Positions 6,716 through 11,742 of a stretch of DNA of 11,742 nucleotides are shown here, one piece after another. The stretch comes from JAFGGT01 sp036733165. Its GTDB lineage: Archaea; Methanobacteriota_B; Thermococci; Methanofastidiosales; NM3. The DNA lies in contig DAINBB010000036.1 in NCBI GenBank assembly GCA_036733165.1, positions 1 to 11,742 of the forward strand, given 5' to 3'. A program made the position numbers and the translations under genes. Below the pieces are notes generated by a model. That model was not told the DNA's origin and did not search any database. It saw nothing but the letters and a program-made list of their open reading frames with translations. Position 1 is the stretch's first letter; the number at the start of each line of letters is the position of its first letter.

Positions 6716-8041
6716 TTAGAGGCCTCCCTTTATCTGTATTGCCGCATCTGCGACGTGCTTCAATGGCTGGTTGAACTCCGGTATCCTTGACAATACCTCT
6801 TTGAAGAGACCCGATGTCATCTCAGGTGAGAACATCTGCGTCCCCGCGTCCAGCGCCATGGCAGCCGCGATCGCCGGGATCACGTATCCCTTGGAGTGCC
6901 TTGTCACGACGTGGTTCCCGTTGAAGATACCTGGACCTCCGCCACCGTATATGGAGTGGCTGAAGAACGACATACCGACCACGGTACCCTGGGCCCTGCC
7001 GAAGTCAACGCCCGGCAGACCTGTCTCGTGCTCGATGAGGTCGTTGTAGTACAGGATGGTGGACGGCACAGCCTGCGCGCCTCTGATAGCGCCGCAGTTC
7101 ACCATGCATGCGGCCATCATTCCCGCGGAAGCGTAGGCGTTCCACATGGCCGTGTCCTTCGTGTTGTACAGCTTGTAGCCGGAAGGCATGGTCTTCTCGA
7201 CATATATCACCTTGTCCTCGATGGCGCGCTCCACCATGGACTCGATACATGTGCCTATTGTACCCGTCTTTCCGTTCTCCTTCACGATGTTCATCACGAG
7301 GTTGTTCGCGTTGAGGCCCTCGTATGCGAGACCCAGCAGGTGCTGTCTCTCGAAGAGCCCGATGGCGTCGCCCATCTCGAACATGGCGGTCTGCTCGAAT
7401 ATTGCCGAAAGGGCCGCCGCGTCCATCGCCCTCTTGTCGGTGATCGCCACGATGTGGTTCACCATGATGTTCCTGAGAGCGTATCCGAGACCCTCGTTCT
7501 TCTGAGGCACATCGAGGATGGTCTTGATGTTCGCGTTCGCCATGTCGACGGTCTGCGGGTAGCTTCCCCACACTGCCGCCTTCACGAGGTCCGCATCGAA
7601 GATCGGCACGTTGAACTCCTCGATGATCGCCTGCACCACTGCCGAGGCGGCGGCCGTCAGGCCGGCGGAGTACTCTGCCTGTATCCTTGCCGACGGAACC
7701 TGGACGAGCAATCTCTTGTTGTTTGATATGAGCTCGACTGTGCAGTCATCACCCTCATCGACCTTGACTATGTCGCAGACCCTGTTCTTTATGGATACCG
7801 CGTTGTCAACGATAGGGAGCTCAATGCCCCTTCCCAAGATTTGGAAGTGCTTTCCGAACTTGGCTTTGGCCAGTGACTTCTGTATGGCCTCTAGATCCAC
7901 CGCAACAGCTCTCTGAACCAGCGATATGATTTTCTTTATCGCAGGGTTCTTAAGAGGGCTGATTGCTTCTAAGGGAACATCCGACTCAATGAGCTTGCCC
8001 CTGTTGTCATATAGATCTATCTTATCTTGATACTTTAGCAT
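6716..8041 (-). CDS. mcrB: Methyl-coenzyme M reductase beta subunit
   Basis: McrB is the 441-residue beta subunit of MCR and contributes to the F430 pocket and the coenzyme M/coenzyme B channel. It begins with the conserved KIDLYDNRGKL, then PLEAISPLKNPAIK (23-36), LVQVPSARIQAEYSA (112-126), GYALRNIMVNHIVA (186-199), EQTAMFEMGDA (216-226), and the active-site segment SFFSHSIYGGGGPGIFNGNH (358-377). In that segment Phe359, Phe360 and Tyr365 match Phe361, Phe362 and Tyr367 of Methanothermobacter. It ends with MALDAGTQMFSPEMTSGL (395-412). A TTG one codon earlier is in frame, but the ATG at 8041 has GGAGGG 8-9 nt upstream and matches the family N-terminus. It is the first gene of the operon, behind a long AT-rich promoter region. 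Confidence 0.98.
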   Translation of the reverse strand: MLKYQDKIDLYDNRGKLIESDVPLEAISPLKNPAIKKIISLVQRAVAVDLEAIQKSLAKAKFGKHFQILGRGIELPIVDNAVSIKNRVCDIVKVDEGDDCTVELISNNKRLLVQVPSARIQAEYSAGLTAAASAVVQAIIEEFNVPIFDADLVKAAVWGSYPQTVDMANANIKTILDVPQKNEGLGYALRNIMVNHIVAITDKRAMDAAALSAIFEQTAMFEMGDAIGLFERQHLLGLAYEGLNANNLVMNIVKENGKTGTIGTCIESMVERAIEDKVIYVEKTMPSGYKLYNTKDTAMWNAYASAGMMAACMVNCGAIRGAQAVPSTILYYNDLIEHETGLPGVDFGRAQGTVVGMSFFSHSIYGGGGPGIFNGNHVVTRHSKGYVIPAIAAAMALDAGTQMFSPEMTSGLFKEVLSRIPEFNQPLKHVADAAIQIKGGL

Positions 8042-8049
8042 CAAAATTT

Positions 8050-8055
8050 CCCTCC
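8050..8055 (-). promoter_or_regulatory. Shine-Dalgarno that sets the mcrB start
   Basis: GGAGGG in the 5' leader lies 8-9 nt before ATG 8041. It supports that codon over the adjacent in-frame TTG at 8044. Confidence 0.75.
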
Positions 8056-8120
8056 TATATTCGTTGCCTGAAAGAAAAAAAATTATTTTCTAACAAGACA
8101 CAATAATACGATATATTGTT

Positions 8121-8138
8121 TATTTATAAACTTTTTCC
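8121..8138 (-). promoter_or_regulatory. BRE/TATA promoter of the mcrBDGA operon
   Basis: On the minus strand, GGAAAAAG (BRE) runs straight into TTTATAAATA (TATA box), an almost ideal archaeal promoter. Initiation about 25 nt downstream would fall near 8098-8100, giving a leader of about 58 nt that contains the GGAGGG site. Other TATA-like strings further up (for example around 8169-8179) are less well supported because they lack a clear BRE. Confidence 0.7.
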
Positions 8139-8317
8139 AGTGTATTAAAATATATTATATTATTATTTATATTTATATATACTAAGTTATAATATCATTT
8201 ATAAATATATGATAATACTTTATTTTTGACATCATATTGTTTTTTTATGGACTTGACGATTATATCAGATATGGGACAATAGTATATCTTAAAATACATA
8301 ACATCTATTTTTACCTG

Positions 8318-8365
8318 AATTATAAATTATTATTCAGAATATTATATAATTATAAATTATATTCA
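8318..8365. repeat. Imperfect direct repeat in the mcr upstream region
   Basis: AATTATAAATTATTATTCA at 8318-8336 recurs as AATTATAAATTATATTCA at 8348-8365, with one base deleted. The starts are 30 bp apart, close to three helical turns. The core AATTATAAATTAT is itself nearly palindromic. It may be paired operator sites for a regulator of mcr, or chance in AT-rich DNA. Confidence 0.4.
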
Positions 8366-8432
8366 TTATAATAAACATATAACATATTTTCATACATCGT
8401 ATTTTTCCCCATATGTGATTCAAATATTGATG

Positions 8433-8469
8433 AAAAGGGAATTCTAATGGAAAAAACTATTCCCATTTT
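8433..8469 (-). terminator. Possible mmp3 terminator hairpin
   Basis: AAAAGGGAAT (8433-8442) pairs with ATTCCC-A-TTTT (8459-8469, one bulged base) across a 16-nt loop, 62-98 nt beyond the mmp3 stop. On the transcribed strand the stem ends in TTTT, and a second T-rich stretch (TTATCTTTTTG) follows the stop codon directly at about 8519-8528. Either element could end the mmp operon. The hairpin is modest. Confidence 0.4.
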
Positions 8470-8530
8470 GACCATATTTTGATTTGATGACATACCTGTT
8501 TGGCGATAGTGGAAATACAAAAAGATAATA

Positions 8531-10030
8531 CTACTCAAAAGTGAGATATATCGTGTCCCCTTCCTTGATATCACGAAGTTTTTCGAAGTTGATTACTTCC
8601 CCTACACAGTTGGTATGGTACATGTCCTCCCCTGTGGGCCCATACTCCTCACTGTCGTTGAATCTCACCCCGATGATGCCCCTTTGCCTTGAGGCCATGT
8701 TCGTGATCCCTATCCTGCCTTTCTTGCTGCCGTTGCTTGGCGCGTTCTCGGGCGCCAGTTCTCCGGCCATCTTTTGGTCTCCCTTGAACATTATCATGTC
8801 AAGGTCTTCGTGGGCCACGAGAACATCGAGGCTGCCAAGCTGCCTGGTGGTGAGCCCAGTGATCGTCTTGAAGTATTTAGTGCTGTTCGGCGCCTTGTCC
8901 TCGAAAAGCCTTATCTTGAAGACCATGTTGGGATCGATACCCTTTGTCACTATCTTCTTGTTCTTCTTCGCATCCATGGTTATCTCTGGGTCTTGCTCGA
9001 TTATTATGGCGTTGTCGTCCGTATCGCCAATCCTCTCATGGCCAATGCCTATCCTCTTCGTGATCTTCTCTGCCTCGATCTGTTCCAATCCCAAAGTGTT
9101 CAGTCTCTCGGTCTTCGACTCGATCTTGAACCTTTGGCCTGGCTTGAGGTTCATTGGAAGTTCTAGTCCGTTGATGATGTTGCCCGCCACCGAGTGACTC
9201 TTGTCCTCTATCGCGTCCCTGAAATAGATGAATACAGATCCTTTTCCCTTGCCCGCGTTCCTGACACTTATGCTTCCCCTTTTCCTCTCAAGGCTTGATT
9301 CTTGCGGCAATGACACGCCTTGAAGCTTGTCGTTCCTGCAGTATGTTATGTTCTTCTTATCTATTGCCAACACCCCGTCCCTGATCAGGAAAAGAAGGTG
9401 TTCAACTGCAAAGGGGCATTGTTCAAAGACATCTATCACAGTTTTTGTTATTATGTTGTCGTTTTCCTTGATAGTGGCATCATCTGTGACGACCTCGTAT
9501 TCATATTGTTCCGATCTGACCTCAACTTCCCTTATGTCCTTTATCTTGTCATTGGTTCCCAGCAGGTCCAATATGTGCCTGCCCTTGGTCACCTTTCCGA
9601 AGACGCTTTTTTCGATGCCGTTGCGGGAGATATGCCCCATTTTTGACAGGGTCAATACGCCCATTTCCTTATCATATCCGGAAAGTCCCAAAAGGACACT
9701 GTATTTATCATAATCGTATTGTTTTCTTGTAGGCTCCATCCTTGTAGGGACATATCCGAAGTTCACAGTGTTCCTGTCGGCCCACTGGACCTTCAGATCC
9801 TTGAAATGTTCGATGTTCTCCTTGAAGAAATCATGAAACTTGTTGTTTGTTGTCTCTATAATGAAGTTGCCCTTGTCGGTTACCACTTCGTATCTGTTCT
9901 TTATCAGCATGGACTTTGTCGTTTTTCTTTCCAATACGAAGGGCATCTCCTGCGTGGGCATGCTGTCGGTCACATCCGATATCCTGTCCCCATCGACATC
10001 CATTGGTGCATAGTCAAGGTATGCCTTCAT
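8531..10030 (-). CDS. mmp3: Methanogenesis marker protein 3 (UPF0288 family)
   Basis: This 499-residue protein matches methanogenesis marker 3, a family of about 500 residues found in MCR-containing archaea. The C-terminal third is cyclophilin-like: VFKIRLFEDKAPNSTKYFKT (370-389), then KGRIGITNMASRQRGIIGVR (437-456) and an ending GDTIYLTFE. The N-terminal part (about 1-175) has a related-looking segment ending GKVTKGRHILDLLG (145-158), where cyclophilins carry a similar G-x-V-x-x-G motif. Cysteines are at 205, 231 and 475. Published work places Mmp3 in the ATP-dependent MCR activation complex, but isomerase activity is not established. The start overlaps the mmp7 stop (ATGA). It is the last gene of the mmp operon and ends in TAG, the only amber stop in the window. 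The marker-family call is confident and the mechanism is not known from sequence. Confidence 0.88.
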   Translation of the reverse strand: MKAYLDYAPMDVDGDRISDVTDSMPTQEMPFVLERKTTKSMLIKNRYEVVTDKGNFIIETTNNKFHDFFKENIEHFKDLKVQWADRNTVNFGYVPTRMEPTRKQYDYDKYSVLLGLSGYDKEMGVLTLSKMGHISRNGIEKSVFGKVTKGRHILDLLGTNDKIKDIREVEVRSEQYEYEVVTDDATIKENDNIITKTVIDVFEQCPFAVEHLLFLIRDGVLAIDKKNITYCRNDKLQGVSLPQESSLERKRGSISVRNAGKGKGSVFIYFRDAIEDKSHSVAGNIINGLELPMNLKPGQRFKIESKTERLNTLGLEQIEAEKITKRIGIGHERIGDTDDNAIIIEQDPEITMDAKKNKKIVTKGIDPNMVFKIRLFEDKAPNSTKYFKTITGLTTRQLGSLDVLVAHEDLDMIMFKGDQKMAGELAPENAPSNGSKKGRIGITNMASRQRGIIGVRFNDSEEYGPTGEDMYHTNCVGEVINFEKLRDIKEGDTIYLTFE

Positions 10031-10932
10031 GCGCCAACCCCCATCTCGCTCTTCGTCCTCATCTTCACGATTATGGTATCGTTCATGTTCGATCTCGTGA
10101 TGCGGGCGATGTCGCCCAGCCTGTGTCCTCCTATAATGGAATCTGCAACCTTTATGGAAAGGTCATTGAATGGTTTTTTGACCCTCACGCCATCAAGGTG
10201 GAGAACGATCGGATTGTCGCCCAGGGTGCCTTCCAGACCAAGTTCATCCTCCAAAGCCCTTTTTACATACACAGGAGGCAGCATCAGCGGGTCGTTGCTT
10301 ATATCCTCCCTCTTTTTCTCGACCATCTCCAGCAACAGATTCTTGACCCTCTCCAATGTCTTGATGTCTTCTGAGCTTTTCATCCTGCCGGGCTTGCGTC
10401 CTATGTCTCCTATGTAGTTCCTGATCCCATCGATCCTTGACGGTCCTCCGCATAGCACATACGGGATCGTGAAATCTCTTACCTCCTTCTCCTTGATGAG
10501 GATACACTCCTCAAACATGCCGTAGGAGAATATGGCCGCGTCATGTTCGGATATTATCCTTTTTTCCTTGTCGGATATCTGGAATATCGTCTTTCCGTAT
10601 CCCCTTGCGAGCCCTATGATGTTTGTCGTGGAACCGTATCTTCTCAAAAATTCCGAAAGGTCGCAGACAGGATGGGGAAGGTGATGCCTGGACAGCGAAG
10701 GGGCCACTATGGCGATCTCCATATCACCGAAGGGAATGTCGATCACCTCTCCCCGGAGCTTTTTGGTGAGTTTCTCCAGATGTTCTATGTCAGGTTCCTC
10801 AAGCGCGAACACTATGTCTATCTCTGTCTGCATCGGCATCTTTTGTAAGATGATTCCGCCCAGGTCCTCTATCTCTTCAATGACCTCGTCGTGTCGGTAT
10901 ATGCCGCCCTTGAAAACATATATCTTGAACAT
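10027..10932 (-). CDS. mmp7: Methanogenesis marker protein 7
   Basis: This 301-residue protein of the methanogenesis marker 7 family has the signature strings GGIYRHDEV (9-17), MQTEIDI (34-40), SRHHLPHPVCDLSEFLRRYG (81-100), NIIGLARGYGK (104-114) and IPYVLCGGP (156-164). Three cysteines (Cys90, Cys143, Cys161) sit in or near conserved segments and are candidates for metal-cluster ligation. Mmp7 was reported in the MCR activation complex with McrC, Mmp3, Mmp17 and the ATPase A2. A GTG at 10941 is in frame, but the stop codon of mmp17 forms part of GGGGGTGA, a Shine-Dalgarno 5-6 nt before the ATG at 10932. That ATG also gives the family-like start MFKIYVFKGG. The 3' end overlaps mmp3 by 4 nt. 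There are no membrane segments. Confidence 0.9.
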   Translation of the reverse strand: MFKIYVFKGGIYRHDEVIEEIEDLGGIILQKMPMQTEIDIVFALEEPDIEHLEKLTKKLRGEVIDIPFGDMEIAIVAPSLSRHHLPHPVCDLSEFLRRYGSTTNIIGLARGYGKTIFQISDKEKRIISEHDAAIFSYGMFEECILIKEKEVRDFTIPYVLCGGPSRIDGIRNYIGDIGRKPGRMKSSEDIKTLERVKNLLLEMVEKKREDISNDPLMLPPVYVKRALEDELGLEGTLGDNPIVLHLDGVRVKKPFNDLSIKVADSIIGGHRLGDIARITRSNMNDTIIVKMRTKSEMGVGA

Positions 10933-10937
10933 TTGCT

Positions 10938-10945
10938 TCACCCCC
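10938..10945 (-). promoter_or_regulatory. Shine-Dalgarno of mmp7 overlapping the mmp17 stop
   Basis: GGGGGTGA contains the TGA stop of mmp17 and lies just ahead of the mmp7 ATG at 10932. It selects that ATG over the GTG at 10941 and couples the two genes in translation. Confidence 0.65.
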
Positions 10946-11492
10946 TTATCTCCTGCTCCAAGGCCCCGATGGTGTTGTAGAACTCCTTCATCTGTGGCAC
11001 GTCTGTGGCCACAAGTATGAAACCGTCATCAAAATGTTTAAAGTGCCTTACCTTGAATCCCTCTGGCAAAATGCTCCAAAGGATATCAATGGTACGTTCC
11101 CGTATCTCCTCGGTGAGGTCGTAGATGACTATGCTCTTTATGTCGTCATCCTTCTTGTTGAGGTATACTATGTTCCTTTCGGACTGTTCTACCATATCTT
11201 TCCCATAGATTGACCAGAGCTTCTCGATCACCTGGTCATAGTATCTTTCCTGATTGATCTGTATCTTCATCTTGTTGGACTGTTCTCTTATCGTGGCGAT
11301 GTTGTCTAGTATTATGGGTTCAACATCGCTTTTGAACCTCACAGCCATATAGAAGGCGGGAATCCCAATGTCTATGGCAATGATCACCTTTCTCTGCTTT
11401 TTTCCAAGGCCCGAGTCCTTCAGGGTGTCCTCTGTCAGTTTCCTTAGGGATTCGTTCTCCTCCTGAGTCCCCCCTCTGACGATCACTTCCAT
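10938..11492 (-). CDS. mmp17: Methanogenesis marker protein 17
   Basis: This 184-residue soluble protein of the methanogenesis marker 17 family begins MEVIVRGGTQEE. It has RKVIIAIDIGIPAFYMAVRF (34-53), a central helical segment, SIVIYDLTEEIRERTIDILW (119-138), and near the end FDDGFILVATDVPQMKEF (153-170). It contains no cysteine at all. The family has no assigned catalytic activity, but Mmp17 co-purifies with the MCR activation machinery in published work. The gene sits between mmp15 and mmp7. Two adjacent ATGs (11495 and 11492) follow AGGTGA. The second has the better spacing (6 nt) and is used here, forming TGATG with the mmp15 stop. Identification rests on family pattern and on co-location with mmp7 and mmp15. 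Confidence 0.85.
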   Translation of the reverse strand: MEVIVRGGTQEENESLRKLTEDTLKDSGLGKKQRKVIIAIDIGIPAFYMAVRFKSDVEPIILDNIATIREQSNKMKIQINQERYYDQVIEKLWSIYGKDMVEQSERNIVYLNKKDDDIKSIVIYDLTEEIRERTIDILWSILPEGFKVRHFKHFDDGFILVATDVPQMKEFYNTIGALEQEIRG

Positions 11493-11742
11493 CATTCTTC
11501 ACCTATCATTGCCGAAGACAACAGCGCACTGCCTATAGAACCTATGAACTGGGAGTATTTGGGAACGATGGGTTTAAGGTTCAATATGTCCTCAAAGGCC
11601 CTGTTCAGGCCTTCAATTAGGGACGTACCGCCCACCTGTATCACAGGTTCCCGGATATCGACCTCTTGCAGTTGCTGTTCATATACCTGCTGTGCGACCG
11701 AGTGACATGCCGCGGCAGCTATGTCCTCCTTTGGTACCCCTG
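11492..11742 (-). CDS. mmp15: Methanogenesis marker protein 15, ASKHA/BadF-type activator-like (partial, N-terminus beyond right edge)
   Basis: The last 83 codons are visible in the frame ending at the TGA 11494-11492. The translation includes GVPKEDIAAAACHSVAQQVY, PVIQVGGTSLIEGL and, near the end, KYSQFIGSIGSALLSSAM. The V-G-G-T-S and S-Q-F-x-G-x-x-G-x-A-L strings are the ATP-domain C-terminal signatures of the BcrAD/BadF/2-hydroxyacyl-CoA dehydratase activator group. Placed before mmp17 and mmp7 in a methanogen, they identify marker protein 15. Family members of this type use ATP to drive low-potential electron transfer, which would suit a role in F430 reduction, but no such activity has been shown for Mmp15 to my knowledge. 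It overlaps mmp17 by 1 nt (TGATG). Confidence 0.88.
   Translation of the reverse strand, partial: GVPKEDIAAAACHSVAQQVYEQQLQEVDIREPVIQVGGTSLIEGLNRAFEDILNLKPIVPKYSQFIGSIGSALLSSAMIGEE

Larger units (their letters stand above)
8042..8530. other. AT-rich intergenic region upstream of mcr
   Basis: About 490 bp without a credible gene on either strand. From the mmp3 side it holds an imperfect hairpin (8433-8469), an imperfect direct repeat (8318-8336 and 8348-8365), a small inverted repeat TATCAT/ATGATA (8193-8198 and 8209-8214), the palindrome ATATCAGATAT (8263-8273), the mcr BRE/TATA (8121-8138) and the mcrB leader. It is far longer than the other spacers in the window (about 145-155 bp), which suggests regulatory content. 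The low complexity means many repeats could be chance. Confidence 0.6.

Noticed and set aside
6896..7726. 276-residue plus-strand open frame opposite mcrB
   Set aside because: It is antisense to highly conserved mcrB. The His-, Val- and Asp-rich product is typical of an opposite-strand shadow.
8101..8420. Possible CRISPR array or replication origin in the AT-rich spacer
   Set aside because: There are only two copies of one imperfect repeat with no regular spacers, no origin-recognition-box-like repeats that I can identify, and no cas or cdc6 gene nearby.
8447..8533. The TAG at the end of mmp3 as a pyrrolysine codon, since the frame stays open 28 more codons to another TAG
   Set aside because: The 499-residue product already has the full family length and ends in the expected final strand (GDTIYLTFE). 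The extension is AT-rich low-complexity sequence overlapping a possible terminator.
8350..8574. 74-residue minus-strand frame overlapping the mmp3 end
   Set aside because: It lies out of frame with mmp3 and runs into the AT-rich spacer. Its composition is Ile/Tyr/Asn/Ser from AT-rich DNA, with no Shine-Dalgarno that I can see.

Overview
The window comes from a methanogenic archaeon. It carries a complete methyl-coenzyme M reductase (MCR) operon, four methanogenesis marker protein genes, TATA/BRE-type archaeal promoters, and many Ile-ATA and Arg-AGG codons. Every gene I can support lies on the minus strand, so the biological reading order runs from high to low coordinates. Coding DNA looks moderately GC-balanced. 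The intergenic spacers are strongly AT-rich.

Right block (11742 to 8531): the 3' end of mmp15, then complete mmp17, mmp7 and mmp3, packed with 1-3 nt overlaps or a gap of a few nt. Published work places Mmp3, Mmp7 and Mmp17 with McrC and the ATPase component A2 in the ATP-dependent complex that reductively activates MCR. Mmp15 is an ASKHA/BadF-type activator-like protein. The promoter of this operon lies outside the window.

Spacer 8042-8530: about 490 bp of very AT-rich DNA with no credible gene. It holds a possible mmp3 terminator, an imperfect direct repeat, inverted repeats and a good BRE/TATA promoter for mcr.

Central block (8041 to 3949): mcrB-mcrD-mcrG-mcrA, with no mcrC between mcrD and mcrG and an unusually short McrD. 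All F430, coenzyme M and coenzyme B site residues and post-translational modification sites that I can place by homology are present, so this looks like a true methane-forming MCR rather than an alkyl-CoM reductase of the alkane-oxidising type. A clear hairpin plus U-rich terminator sits at the mcrA stop codon.

Left block (3803 to 1): a secreted 624-residue S-layer protein with the N- and C-terminal signatures of the Methanocaldococcus/Thermococcus-type S-layer family. After it come a UDP-N-acetylmannosamine dehydrogenase and the start of a UDP-N-acetylglucosamine 2-epimerase. The last two overlap by 4 nt and together make UDP-ManNAcA, probably for the S-layer or N-linked glycan.

The lineage cannot be fixed by eye. 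An mcrBDGA arrangement with this style of McrA fits a deep methyl-reducing group such as Methanomassiliicoccales or Ca. Methanofastidiosa. The S-layer type leans toward a Thermococci/Methanococci-related lineage such as Ca. Methanofastidiosa (inference).
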